DNA of 64,000 nt from Actinernus sp. WN-2022 (GCA_030867875.1 JAOWCC010001501.1:14971524-15035523), one strand, 5' to 3'. Positions 20,771-33,061 are shown, counted from the stretch's first letter. The notes: generated by a model not told the origin, from the sequence alone. A program made the numbers and translations.

Positions 20771-21440
20771 CCTTGAGAAATCAAAATAATTTTCGTATTT
20801 TTCCTAATTGTGACGATGACGTCACAGCATCGTTAGCTGATGTGCTAATTGGCGTACATCCGGGACTTAACGTTCGAACATCGTTGTACAACATGGCTAT
20901 ATACCATTGTTGGTTCTAACAATGTCAAGCCCTGGCCAATCTATTGAACATTGTTGGATGAAAATGTTGAGGTGGTCTCTCTTTGGCGACTTTTTGACTT
21001 TTTTGTTTTTGTTGTCAATTCCCTTTCATCGCATGTGTTGCTCGATTCGCACGAAGTTACTTCAACATGGCGTCAATTCTTCAATCGCTAGTTCCTGTTT
21101 GTTCATGCTGGTTTATTTTGCCTTCAAGTATCGGTATGTGAAGGAATTCGGCCTCCGAGCAAATTCGGTTAGACTTCATTGTTCTGTAGGTCGTATTCTA
21201 TTGGATTCACTGATAAAGAATCCCATTGTTTTAGGGCTAGGGTTTGTATTGTTTTATGGGTAGACTATTGTTTGGGTAACCAATAACATTTCAGGTTGCA
21301 AACGGTGAAGTCTGCCCCAGCTATATTCTTACGAAGTGAGCCCGCGGTAAATTGACAACAACAACCAAAATGTAACCAGAATATTCGACAAAGAGATAAG
21401 GAAAAAAGTGGAGGAACGATGCCACTAACGGGGCTCCATA
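20771..21440. other. Upstream flank of SLCO with one unsupported open frame
   Basis: This should contain the 5' UTR, the intron preceding the start exon and perhaps the promoter of SLCO, none of which can be fixed from sequence alone. A plus-strand open frame at 20907-21263 (118 codons, hydrophobic stretches) has no recognised domain and no splice or Kozak support. Motifs of the 36-bp minisatellite (AACATTGTTGG) already appear near 20945. Confidence 0.4.
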
Positions 21441-21449
21441 GGTGGTGGC

Positions 21450-22200
21450 AAACTATCGAACAATGTTGATCCAACATGGGGTGACAAACTATCGAACAAT
21501 GTTGATCCAACACGGGATGACAAAATATCGAACAATGTTGATCCAACACGGGATGATAAAATATCGAACAATGTTGATCTAACATGGGTGACAAACTATC
21601 GAACAATGTTGGTTCAACATGGAATGACAAACTATCGAACAATGTTGGTCCAACATGTGGTGACAAACAATCGAACAATGTTGATCCAACACGGGATGAC
21701 AAAATATCGAGCAATGTTGGTCCAACATGGGGTGACAAACTATCGAACAATGTTGGTCCAACATGGGATGACAAACTATCGAACAATGTTGATCCAACAT
21801 GGGGTGACAAACTATCGAACAATGTTGTTCCAACATGGGGCCGGGTTACAAACTATCGAACAATGTTGATCCAACATCGAGTGACAAACTATCGACCAGT
21901 GCTGATCCAACATGGGATGACAATCTATCGACCTATGTCCATCCAACACGGAATGGCAAACTATGTAACAATGTTGATCCAACATGGGGTGACAAACTAT
22001 CGAACAATGTTGGTCCAACATGTGATGACAAACTATCGCCAAACAATGTTGATCCAACATGGGGTGACAAACTATCGAACAGTGTTGATCCAACATGGGA
22101 TGACAATCTAAAGACCTATGTTGATCTAACACGGAATGACAAACTATCGAACAATGTTGGTCCAACATAGGATGACAAACTATCGAACAATGTTGGACCG
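21450..22200. repeat. 36-bp minisatellite, about 20 copies, each with a dyad
   Basis: The unit GACAAACTATCGAACAATGT plus TGATCCAACATGGGGT repeats with many substitutions and a few indels. Each unit has the dyad ATGTTG-ATC-CAACAT. The array is free of stops over long stretches on both strands, so it produces overlapping open frames of repeated residues that I do not regard as genes. At about 22215-22245 the motif returns inverted. Confidence 0.95.
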
Positions 22201-22258
22201 AGTAAAGTTGGATCGTGCAATCCAACATTGTTGGATAGTTTGTCTGGGCCTTTAGCCT

Positions 22259-22503
22259 GTTTAGCACCTAGACCTGAGACGATCTTTTTTGATATATGAT
22301 TTATGTGACCTCCCGTCTACCACGACACCAACTGTTTTGCTTTGTGATACCTTTTTTATTAGTTTGTCTCCGATTTTTAAATAAGGCATTTCTTCATCAG
22401 TCAGAGCCGATAGGCGCTGTCTCGAACCAATCATCATAAATTCCGTTTTGGCAACATTAAGATGCAATTTGTTTGCTCGTAGCCACAAGGCGAAAATATG
22501 CAA
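22259..22503 (-). pseudogene. Reverse transcriptase fragment (LINE)
   Basis: The minus frame 22503-22261 contains WLRANKLHLNVAKTEFMMIG and KTVGVVVDG, the region after the catalytic YADD box of a LINE reverse transcriptase. It resembles the 34-36 kb copy (WLYNHKLTLNTAKSKFMLIG). Both ends are lost and the minisatellite starts directly downstream. Confidence 0.85.
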
Positions 22504-23638
22504 AATAGGTCACGTGACTTTTGTAACCTTAATATTTCCTTATCGTTACACGATAGTCATGTTTTTTAAGCATGGTCTAAAACACTACTGAAAGAGGAAT
22601 ACTTCAGAAGGGTTACTTTCTATTCATATGTTATCGTCGCAACCGCATTCCACTGACTTAAATGATTCTCTAATTGTGACGCCATCGATCACGTGATACG
22701 ATAATCTTCCACTTCAGGAATTTAAGGAAGTGGATATTAGTATTATAGTGTGATTATATTTTGTTCAAACGGTTGTTCCTGTTAGAAACATTTATTTTCA
22801 GTAAATCTATTTTCCGTTAAACTACGACGAAAATTTACCATTTCGATTTGCCACTTTTTCAGTGTTAGAAATATCCGAAATAGTAAAAAAATATTTCAAA
22901 ATGGGCAAGTTAAACCACAACATTTTAGGAGAGTTTACCGGTAAAATCCTTTCCGCCATTACTGGAAGCCGTTCCATTATTCAGCGGAAGTGATGTTATT
23001 TAACAACCACGTCGCGCGAAATAGTGTGCATAAAAAAAGTAGCCAACCTCGCAAAGATAAATATAACTTTCTTCTTGCGTACGTGAAGACGTTTTTAGTA
23101 TAAATATGCCTTCAACGCGTTGTGTTGTGCAGGCAAGCGTTGAGTGTATGACATCACTTCCGCTGAATAACCCTGAATATAAAGCTGAACAAAGGAAACG
23201 GCCTCCAGTAATTTAGATTCAATATTCGGAGTTCAAAAAAATAAGACTTCTCTTCGTCGTATCGAAAAACGATTTTGAACTGGTAATGATATATCAACTC
23301 TACTTTATGAAAATGCAAAAACATTGATATGTCGAAATTTTATCGTAGGGGCACTTTAACATGCTTGAGTAAGAAGTAACGTGCGCCGGATAGGCCGTGT
23401 AACCCTAACCAGCAATAACGACCACCTCTCTATCCCCTCCGATCCGCCCACGATTGCGTGAGTTTAGAAAACCACTAGTATAAATAGAATAGACAGATCT
23501 TGTGACGGCTTTAAAGTTTCGTTGTCATGTCTACATTCTCCAATCGCACAATAACAAAGCTAGCTACTGACTTACGCCCAAGTTATGTTTTTGCCACGGT
23601 ACTGAACCTGTGAAAGTCTGCAACTTAAGTAAGAACGT
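22504..23638. other. No gene recognised
   Basis: AT-rich sequence. The TTCCGCTGAATAA and TTATTCAGCGGAAGTGATGT motifs (about 22978-23000 and 23155-23172) form an inverted pair that could mark a degenerate MITE. The string TCGTAGGGGCACTTTAA near 23343 resembles one at 45993. Confidence 0.4.
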
Positions 23639-23814
23639 TTATTACTCGGGCTGCCTGTGGCAGCACCGAGTCTTAAAATGCAAGTCGTTTTTTTAATTTT
23701 TTATTCCGTGTAGCAAGATTTCTGCGCATGCGTTAAAGCTCAAATTCACACCAATCAGATTGCACTGTGCTGGTCACGCAACAATCGCCAGGTTAATTTA
23801 ATACAGTAAAGCAA

Positions 23815-23872
23815 GATGGCGGAGGACCCGCGAGCAACTTTCTCTCTAACTTGGAGTCCCATCTCTCAAATG
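23815..23872 (+). CDS. Possible captured first exon with ATGGCGGAG start
   Basis: Within the left arm, AGCAAGATGGCGGAG opens a short frame (about 18 codons) that runs to a GTAAGC donor after CTCAAAT. The ATG context resembles a TISU element (short-leader initiator). The right arm keeps the same region with changes (AAAATGGTGGA). It may be the promoter-proximal exon of the captured gene. Its phase does not join directly to the ATG frame at 23985, so this exon is tentative. Confidence 0.35.
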
Positions 23873-23984
23873 TAAGCCAGTTTAATGTTTTATTTAACTT
23901 CACTCGTGCGAAAGCCTTCCAACAGGCTCATGATATTTCAACTGGCGCTATTGTTGGAGCCGAAGGACCGCGTTTTTTACCCAG

Positions 23985-25227
23985 ATGGCCAGTGAATTTA
24001 TAAACGACACGTACGACGACCTGAAGCCAGTGAAGCGGCCAGGATCCGGAAAGCTAAAATTCGAAGAAATAGATATTGGAATCTATAAGCCATCGGCTCG
24101 CTGTGCTGCATTTAAAACATCCGAGGAGAACATCTTATTTTGGGTGAAGGCACTTCAAGACCAATATTATGAGTCTCTTAAAAACTGTCAGAGATTTAAA
24201 TTTACCGTAAGTTGGATCAGAGAGTATTGAGATCAAGTTATTTCGTTCCAGCGAGGATATTGACCTAGCGGAGACGGTACAAGCTGTCGAAGGATTTTAC
24301 TTATAATCATCCACGTCTACTTAACAACAGAAATAGTTATGTGCCAAGGCATGGGCAAAGATTGAGTTTCCCAGATTACAGATGAAAGTAGAGAACTTAA
24401 TGAATGAAGAAACAGAGGTCACGCGCGACATGCTTGAGAAAATGAACATGTTCAACACTTTATGTTATACTAAGAAAACAAAACAAATTACAGAGCCTGC
24501 AAGTTCACAAGTCAATGAAAAACCCCAAGAGCCTGTAGTTTTGGATCAACATATCCTTGAAACTCCAAAAGCAACATACACATGAGTCAAATTCAAACCG
24601 GAAGAGACGGAATTCTTTAGATTCTTCACGAGGATTGTTAGCCCGCAATAAGAACTCTCTCGCTGCTTTAACGACCTTGATTTGTAACATGGAGGCTGAC
24701 CTAACTGATATGCGTAATGAATTCTTACTCTCGTCACATCAAAACACGAATCAAGAAACCAAACTCAGTCATTTGGAAGACAAATTAGTGCAGCAAGATA
24801 ATATATACAAGACAGAAATCAAGATGCTGTCATCACGAATATATTATTGACCTAGAAGTTGAAAATGGCGAGTTGAAAGCGGTATAATAAAGCTGAGATC
24901 CGACTTTCAAACTTTAAAAAAAAAATCAAGAATACCAAAAAGAAGACAACGAAAGACCAAGGTCTCCAGTGTTCCGAGACTACCCAACCTACTGAAGCTT
25001 ATCAGTTTGTTCAAGAGCCATCTTTCTTACATGACAACCCGATCCCTATTCATCAGAATACATTTTCTGTGCTAAATGACGAGAGTTTACAATCACCTGA
25101 CCGACAACCCACTACTAAAGAAAGGGACCACGAAGTACGGTTATTTAGTAGTACGGTTAATTCTCGGGTTCAAAACAATGAATATATGCCTGCTCAAATG
25201 CAGTGTGTTATTAAAACGAATAAGTAG
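23985..25227 (+). pseudogene. Decayed PH-like/coiled-coil gene fragment
   Basis: Exon 23985-24206 follows an acceptor TTTTACCCAG and ends at a GTAAGT donor. It encodes 74 residues whose end (FKTSEENILFWVKALQDQYY) resembles the last strand and C-terminal helix of a pleckstrin-homology domain. Exon 24382 onward (acceptor GATTACAG, matching phase 0) encodes charged, helix-forming sequence. The frame shifts near 24560 and again near 24840, but coiled-coil-like coding continues (NMEADLTDMRNEF, DLEVENGELKAV) to a stop at about 25227. PH then coiled coil recalls TBC1D2-type proteins, which is only a suggestion. The right arm holds the same exon start (MA-x-x-FI-x-DT) then different sequence. Confidence 0.55.
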
Positions 25228-25451
25228 TGTTTAAATTAAAAGGTCAACATACGAGAAAAACAAAAATATTAAATTACATATATACTAGGGGAGCAGAGAA
25301 TGAAAGTCACCGCGCTACCGGCCACTCCTAAAGACTGCTAAATTCAGCTAATAATTATTCCCTTTGGTTATTACTAAGAGGATTTCAAATGAAAGTGTAT
25401 TTCATCTTCAATCTCATGTGGCCCGAGTGAAAGCCCAGATGGGCTCTTGTT

Positions 25452-27236
25452 AACATTAAAATTCTTAACTGGATTAATTTCTTTACCAAACTTTCTATCT
25501 ACGAAATGCAGATGAGCAAAAACCAGCGCTCCAGACTGTTTATTTTCCTAAAATCTCTATCGATGACTTGATTTTGTCCTTGGAAAGACAAATTCCTTCA
25601 TGTTGCATTGTTTAAGACGTATATGTTGATTTAATGCGGTCGGTCAACTGTAAAAATATAGGTAATTAATGGACTCGGCTTTCGAATCCCCCTTACTTCA
25701 GTTACTTTAACATTTTAGTTGCCAAACATCGTCAGAATTGAGCCTTTTAATCTAGTCATGTTTAGTCCATACTTCGATCTATGCAAACAAGTCTGGTACA
25801 AAAAAAACCCACAAAATCAGAACATTAAAGTTTTGCCCCTTCCTGGAAGAACTGACCCATGATATTATCTTTCAAACAAACGCCTGCGTAATGTTCAGTT
25901 TAATGATAACCTAATTGTAACAAAGTTGCTCAGTAAACTCTTTCGTTATTACTTCATGCACAAAAAAGGATTTGGCTTAAGTTGAAGAGGACCGGTGAGC
26001 TATAATTAATTCAACTGCGTTGAAGTTCGGGTTCATGTAAGGTACGGAATGTTTGATGAGTTCAGCTCAGGCGGCGAGCCTTACTGTGCATTTAACTGGT
26101 GATGAAGTCAGTTTCACGCATTTTGCTCGGTCTTTTAGCACTTTCCTTGGCTACATATATAGTAAAACATTTTAATAACTTTCTTACCTTAGATGTAGTA
26201 ATTGCCTCGACGTGCTTCAATTTCTACCTGTGCAAGAGATTGCATTGATAGAGTTCTATCGGATCAGTTGTTTTCCAAAACCTCAGTGATGCTATGACCT
26301 TGAAAGGGATGTGCAAGAGAAGTTAACCTAAATCTTGAGTAATTGTTGTATTCTGATCCTAGCCACCCTGATGACGATAGAGTTCAGGGTTAATCAACGA
26401 TTGCGTTATTATTGCGGCCTGCGTTACGGTATTATCGCGGAAACTCGACGTACTATAATCTGAGAGGATCTTGCATGAAATTATATATCCCTCGACCCAA
26501 TACTGAATTTATGAAAATTGCTTCAGCCATGATGGAGAAAAACTATGGAACTGAAGCTTCCAGCAAGATTGCGTCAAACAGAGTCTCTTATGGAACAATT
26601 ATATATTGAGGCAATCACCCTCCTTTAATGATCCATATATAGTTGTATTTAATATTTTAGGTTATGCCTTAATTTATTAGTTGTAATTAAGTAACAGTCC
26701 GCGCAAGAGGTAGGCACAATTCTATTGTTCAGATGCAATTTGCTTTCCCCACTTTAGTATTTTCTGTTTTTCATACTGACAACTCATCAACCCTTAAATC
26801 ATAAATTTCTGAAATTATATCCACTAAAAATGCATTTTAAAGGTAGAGTTCTTTTGTGTGAAAACATTTTGTCCAATCAGAAGAGTGCAAAACAATAACC
26901 AAGAAAACGTTCAATTTAAAAATGTTCCCCATATTGAAAGTTCGTCATATTGAAAGTTATGAGAGTTTTCACTAGATGCAATTCAAATCTGTTTAAAAAA
27001 TGAGAAAAAATATTCTTCTTCTTCAATTTTAGATAGATTTTAATGTCTAAGCCAATGAGGAGGAAGATTGAAACAATACCACAATTAGCACTTTTTACAT
27101 TCGATGCATAATATATGCCTACCTCTTGCGCGGACCATTACTTTACTTATGTGTGTAATTAAATATTATGAAAATTTGGGTAATTTTTGTTGTCAATTAG
27201 CCCTAGTTAATCATTACTAGAGAAAATTAACAATGT
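25452..27236. other. Interior of composite element, no gene recognised
   Basis: AT-rich sequence with no recognisable transposase or repeat family. The open frame at 26412-26609 is short and unsupported. Confidence 0.5.
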
Positions 27237-27361
27237 TTGACCCACAAAAAAACAAATTTGTCAGTTATCAGTAAAAAAATCGTCATTTGTCAGTTATTTT
27301 TAAGGCCGTTTGTCAGTAGTCAGTTAACCCGGCATTCAGCCAAGGGACAGCCTTTTGTGGA

Positions 27362-27494
27362 AGCGGCCTCGGGACTTTTACAAACTCTCCCGAGGCAGAC
27401 GTACTTTTCACTCATGTAAATTCGAAGAAAAACCGAACTTATGAGTGAAAAAATACGTCTGCCTCGGGAGAGTTTGTAAAAGTCCCGAGGCCGC
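27362..27494. mobile_element. Foldback element nested in composite element
   Basis: Arms starting GCGGCCTCGGGACTTTTACA and ending with the complement pair over about 45 bp. The interior (CAGACGTACTTTTCACTC, TTCGAAGAAAAA) resembles the arms of the TAGCCTGC element at 2480, suggesting exchange of termini between families. Confidence 0.8.
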
Positions 27495-27600
27495 AAACCA
27501 CAAACCTAACCTAACCATCGGACGAGTTCACGGGTAAACGACGGGTTCTCACTCGCCTAGAGCTAGGGTTCACAGGTAAACGAGATAAAAAAAAATTGAG

Positions 27601-27682
27601 CGCTCCTAATCGGGCTTGGACTCGTAACCGTTTGCGTGTACTGCAGTGTAGTGCAGACGTCATGACCACTACACCAAGCGCG
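27601..27682 (-). ncRNA. tRNA-like sequence (pseudo-tRNA or SINE head)
   Basis: On the minus strand GCGCTTGGTGTAGTGGTCAT (box A-like) and GGTTACGAGTCC (box B-like) are spaced as in a tRNA. The box B carries an extra base compared with GGTTCGAATCC and the stems are imperfect, so a functional tRNA is unlikely. Confidence 0.45.
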
Positions 27683-27840
27683 TTCGGGATTTGACAATTG
27701 TTTATCTTTATCCATGACTGGTTTTAAGAATGTCATTGTTTAATTTGCGTTCTAGAATTTATTTAGCGATTATTGGTAATTGAAGAGCAAAAGCCAATTA
27801 CTGATTATTGGTAATTCTAGAACGAGGATATGTTGGCAAA

Positions 27841-27988
27841 GCGCTGTGGAAAATTTCCCAGGAACTATAAGCGCTGTGGAAAATTTCCCAGGAACTATAA
27901 GCGCTGTGGAAAATTTCCCAGGAACTATAAGCGCTGTGGAAAATTTCCCAGGAACTATAAGCGCTGTGGAAAATTTCCCAGGAACTAA
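27841..27988. repeat. 30-bp tandem array, five identical copies
   Basis: Five copies of GCGCTGTGGAAAATTTCCCA plus GGAACTATAA, identical except for the last two bases of the final copy. Each unit contains the dyad GGAAAATTTCC. The lack of divergence implies a recent expansion. Confidence 0.97.
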
Positions 27989-28786
27989 AAAAAATCATAA
28001 CCCAAAAAATAGAATTTACAAGTAAGGCCAGTCTGTCCAGGAAGAAAATAAACTAATTTGAAAGTAAAAAATTATATTTCCCAGCAACTAATATATTTCA
28101 CAACCAAAAAAAACGGAATTTACAAGTATGGCTTCCGTCGATGAAGAAAAACTAATTTGAAAGTAAAAAATAATGTCCCAGCAACTAAAATATTTCATTA
28201 CCAAAAAAATTGGAATCTGAAACGAAAATCTCAGCAGAACAGTTTTTCTACAGAACAGATCAGTCGTTGGGTGCTCCTGGAAGGGTAACGCTTGTAACAG
28301 CTACTACTAACCTTAATCGACTTTTAGTTGATTATATCAGAGATGGCCAAAAACTGGAAAATTGGCGACACTTTTAATAGCTTCAAACGTCTGCGTATAT
28401 ACTGCAATCCAGAACGTAAAAACTTCTTGCCCAAATTCACCAAAAATTATTGGAATTAGAAACACACAGTTTAGAGTAGCTAAGTTAAGCTAAGCCACAA
28501 GGTCGAACTACAACCCTTGCCATTTAAGTCGGACCTCTTCAGCAATTTCCGGCTATTTTTAACACAACCGCCCCTCCCCCATTTCAACATTGTAAAGGGG
28601 GAGGGGGGACAAGCGAAGTCATAAAAAATGCCCGCGATGTGTTGGAGGAGTTCGTTCAGTGTTCTGAATAGCCTTATTTTGTCGGGCGGTCCGTACTTAA
28701 TTGGCGAAGGTTGTAGTCATAAATTCAACCACAAATTAGCCGAAAATATCCACTCAAGTCGTCAAGAGAAAGCTCAACTGTTTGAC

Positions 28787-29160
28787 CACAGGTGACCCAA
28801 GCTCTGTAAGTGGCAATATTTACTAGCATTTGTATGGAATTTTTAGTCTTGGATTTTCGAAACTAATATTGACTAAAAAGCGGCAATACTTACAGGATGT
28901 GTTTATTCATTGTCCATGGGCTGTGTGTGGTTGCAATTTTAACGCTTTTGGGTGAGTTTTTATCCCAGCAGTATATAGTGTACAGAACTGCTGGGGTACA
29001 AACTCGCCCCAAAACTCTGAAATTGCAACCACACACAGCCCATGGACAAATAAACACATCCTGTAAGTATTGCCGCTTTTCAGTCAATATCCAAGACTAA
29101 TTACAAATCCCATACAAATGCTAGTAAATATTGCCACTTACAGAGCTTGGGTCACCTGTG
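28787..29160. mobile_element. 374-bp foldback element, CACAGG termini, 7-bp TSD
   Basis: Arms of about 185 bp start CACAGGTGACCCAAGCTCTG and pair almost throughout, leaving a short loop. The direct repeat GTTTGAC flanks it (28780-28786, 29161-29167). The CACAGG tips and 7-bp duplication match the 3246-5343 element. It has no coding capacity. Confidence 0.9.
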
Positions 29161-30921
29161 GTTTGACAAATGGCACTGTGATACAAGTTAATTTAACTCG
29201 CAATATTACTTGTAGTATTACTACTCTCCGAGTAATAAAATGCTTGTAAAATTAGAATTTTCTTGCCGTTTGAATCAGACGACAATTTGACACAATCCTC
29301 AACAGAGCGCTTCGATAGGAGCACACTGCGAATTTGACGTCCATTCTGTAACGCTAACCAAACAAGAGCCCATCTGGGCTTTCACTCGGGCCACATGAGA
29401 TTGAAGATGAAATACACTTTCATTTGAAATCCTTTTAGTAATAACCGAAGGGAAGAATTATTAGCTGAATTTAGCAGTCTTTAGGAGTGGCCGGTAGCGC
29501 GGTGACATGCATTCTCTGCTCCCCTAGTATATATATTTCTCGTGTATGCAAATTAAAGAAGTTGACCTCTACTTATTCATGTACCGCACGCTTACAATTT
29601 AGTCTGCTGTTCTCCAGGTTCAGAGTACTAATAGATGAGTGTCTCAAATATATGTTTATATTTGTCCCATATTATAAGTTGTATCCTGTCCACCTATGAT
29701 GGAGCTATCATATGATATATTTCTCTACTGTTCATTCTACCCTGCGGCTCTTTATCACAGCTCGCGTCCATATCAGGTATTTATTAACTGAAATGCCTGT
29801 TGGTTATATACCCTCCTTCCAAAAACTGATCTGCTCATTATATTACAGAACTATAAAGGGAACTGTTGGAAGCCTTTAATTTCTCGAACCAAAACCTCGG
29901 CCGTGAGAGGATTCTTGTTTAAGTTGACCTTGAGAGTTGAATATTGCTTCGCTCATCATAAATTATTCTGTGCGAGTGTTTATTTCTCCGGGGTATTTCC
30001 GACAGCCAAAAACACGCTCAAAATTATTTTAGTGCATGTTGGCCTACAGATCACGGTGTTTGCGCTGGTATGTATTATGACCGAGAGGCATAAAACCTAC
30101 GAAACGTACCTCAAACAAGAATACCGTCCGATGGCAAAATCTATCAGCGCCACGAGGTCAACAAATCGACAAAGAAATGCATATCTATATAAACACGCAA
30201 TGATTTCAACCTCACCGTACCTTAATTCATGACCTGACAAGACACTGTTCAGTTTCACTTTCACTCTCAGCTTTGCTCTTGAGTTTGAGTTCGGCTTTGT
30301 TAAAGACTTCTTATTCAGTTGTATGGTATTGTGCAGTATATTTGAGTATACCAATCCACAGAGATTCCAATAACAAAGCCGTGGCGAAAGAGAAGCTTAA
30401 ACGAGAAATATTTTGTCCTCCTAGAAAAACACAACATATTGCCCTTTCTATCGAAGAAGCCTTGGTTTCAGCAGAAAGGAAAACGCTAAATTCCAATTCG
30501 ATATGTGTGGACTCCCTTGAGTCCTTCAGGTCCGGCGTCGTGTCGTATATAAAATCACAGGCCATCTGGGTAAAAAACGCGGTCCTTCGGCTCCGACAAG
30601 AGCGCCAGTTGCAATATCCTGAGCCTGTTGGAAGGCTTTCGCACGAGTGAAGTTAAATAAAACATTAAACTACTTACATTTGAGAGATGGGACTCCAAAT
30701 TTGAGAGATATTTGCTCGCCTATCCACCATTTTGATTTACTGTATTAAATTATGTAAATAAATTAACCTGGCGAGTGTTACGTGCCCAGCACAGTGCGAT
30801 CTGATTGGTGTGAATTTGACCTTTAACGCATGCGCTGAACGATTGCTACACTGAATAAAAAAATAAAAATAACGACTTGCATTTTAAGACTCGTTGCTGC
30901 CACAGGCAGCCCGAGTAATAA

Positions 30922-33055
30922 TACCGCTGTGTATTTTACTTGTCATTCGCATGTTGGTTCGCCTAAAAGACGGGGGTGATCTGACAACTCTAACAAATTA
31001 AAGCCTGTTTCGGGAGTACAGCGAAATTTTGCTGGGAACGTATAACTGTCGCATACTAACAGCTTAACGTGCTGTTGCTGAGCATTTTTTTTATTTACGG
31101 TGACGTCATTCCTAGGTCAATCCCCAGGGGATACTCTACGTCAACCAATAAGGATGCCATGGATTTGTCACTTGAACCACAGGCAGCCCAGACTCGACAT
31201 ATATTTCCCGCTTTTTGGGTTACCTGTGGTATGTTTCAAAAGCGATCTCGGAAGAGTTTATACTGATTGCTCCTTGTGAATTCTCTTTTCCGATTCCTAC
31301 GAAATAAATCTTCAATAATAAAAGATACTTAATGAAGTTGTGTAAGTGGTTTTGGGGCGAATCGATTTTGGGACTTCTAAAGCAGTTTATTAGGCCTCGA
31401 TGTGTTGACGGTTGGCCGCGTGTCTACCCATCGGACACAAATATACGCAAGGTATGCAGCTTCGAGGCGCTTTTCATCCATGTGACCTCACTCGCCACCG
31501 AAATTCGACAAGAAATTCAAATCGATTTCGCCTCTGCTTTCGGCACACAAATCCAGAGATGTGTAAGCACTTCTCATCCACATTTCAGGCCAAACGACGT
31601 GAAAACGGCCTGGAAAATAAATTCCGAATTCAAAATATTTCTCTCGGTATACGATCTGCAGATTGATCGGTCCACAAATCAGCGGTAGACATCGCAGGCG
31701 ACGCTTTCAAGATGCGTGGAAATAGCAAATACGCGTGCGCGTAACGTTTTGCCGCGGTGTGCCTTCAGGGTGCGTTTCCAGTCTAAATTATGTAGCACCT
31801 CGAGGAAACATCGTAGATAAATCATCCATGTATCATTGTAAAGCTTATAAAATTGGCTACAAGAATACATGAAAAGTTTTGAGTTCTTTGAAAATCTCTA
31901 ATTTTCCGCGATCCCGTGTCTCCGGTCTAGTGAGATGGCTTTCAGAAGCTCCGACTCCGAAAATATTTTAAAGTTTTAAAATCTGTTTGCTTTGTCGCAT
32001 TTCAGAGGAATCGTATTACAAAAGCGTGTCGGGGAATTTCAAAATTCGATTTAGTTCAAAAGTTATCATGCTCTTCGTGAAAAGGCGAGAACATAGTCCG
32101 AGTAGATATGCGAGAAACGCCGTCAAGAGCTCTCTTTTTAGAATTTTCCAATTCCCCGACATCATTTTGCAGCTGCGATATCCGAATTGACTTTTTGTGA
32201 AATTTTCACACAAATTGAATAAATTTCTGTTGAGTGGGAGCTTTTTTAAAACTCTATTTTGATTGAAAATCGAAAGCGTAGAAAATAGCATTTCAAAACA
32301 TTTAGCCGTCTGTCGTGTGTGAATCTGAAGCCCCGCCTCTCCAACAATTAGCGAGCTCTTGGCCAATCGATTACTCATCACAGTTCAACTATCTGTCAGG
32401 ATTTCCACCCAATGTTGATTTCCGATCAATGCTGTTGTTCTAGTTCTCTTGTGTGACTTGAAAAATGGGAAAGACCAAACCACCTCGAGGGACAACGCCA
32501 TGGTGAACGCCTAGAGACGCCTTGAATGCCAGCAGAGTTAGTAGAGGAGACAGCGATTTGCAGGCGTCTGAAACAGCACGGGAATAGCGAGATCGTTTCA
32601 AGCGATTCAGAGTCATCGTCAGACTTTTAATACGTTTCCATCTAAGCTTTCTTGGCCCGGGTTTCTTGGAAACAAATATTCTCTCGGCTGGCTCCTATCA
32701 ATTCTTCTTTTCATATGTTCAGATATGGACCACCTCGGCACTGTCTGAAAGTGAAAATACTAACCCTTGGCCTTGTCGGGTTTTGCGAGGACTTCTATTT
32801 ATCTATTTGGCTCGTAGTCGTATGCATTTGTTTGGCCTTGTTTTGCTTTCCTTTTTTCTTTGTTTTCCAAGCTAAGGGCATCCTGCTTGCTTTTTGGAAG
32901 ACATAAGGCCAACAACCGATGGAATTATAGAATCGTGTGGAAAAGCTTTTCTCAATAAACGTAATACATTGGTATTTGAAATGAATTTAATATGCGCTAG
33001 CTTTCCCACACCAAACAATGAACAAACTTAGGACTTATAAACTGATCATTACCTT
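30922..33055. other. No gene recognised
   Basis: Short inverted CCACAGGCAGCCCA and TGGGTTACCTGTGG occur at 31180-31235. An imperfect inverted pair (TGTCGGGGAATTTC and complement) spans about 32027-32162. A plus-strand ATG at 32465 opens a basic frame that stops after 13 codons and seems to continue after a frameshift; I do not recognise it. No supported gene. Confidence 0.45.
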
Positions 33056-33061
33056 TAGTTA

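Larger units (their letters stand above)
23639..30921. mobile_element. 7.3-kb composite element with 1.6-1.8-kb inverted arms
   Basis: The left arm (23639-25451) and right arm (29361-30921) are inverted copies. Both termini read TTATTACTCGGGCTGCCTGT going inwards, and matching continues through the AATTCACACCAATCAGAT and CCCATCTCTCAAATGTAAG stretches. The arms match again at their inner ends (AGCCCATCTGGGCTTTCACT). Between these matching parts the arms differ, as if each had received different sequence. No transposase and no clear target duplication were found. The left arm carries a decayed host-like gene piece. Confidence 0.85.

Noticed and set aside
20907..21263. Hydrophobic 118-codon frame upstream of SLCO
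   Set aside because: No domain, Kozak context or splice evidence; kept only as a note in the flank entry.
21265..22267. Repeat proteins encoded on both strands of the 36-bp array
   Set aside because: The open frames exist only because the unit lacks stops; there is no start context, splice support or domain.
23639..30921. Assigning the large element to the CACAGG 7-bp-TSD family
   Set aside because: The shared GGGCTGCCTGTGG word lies in the opposite orientation at the termini and no 7-bp direct repeat flanks the element.
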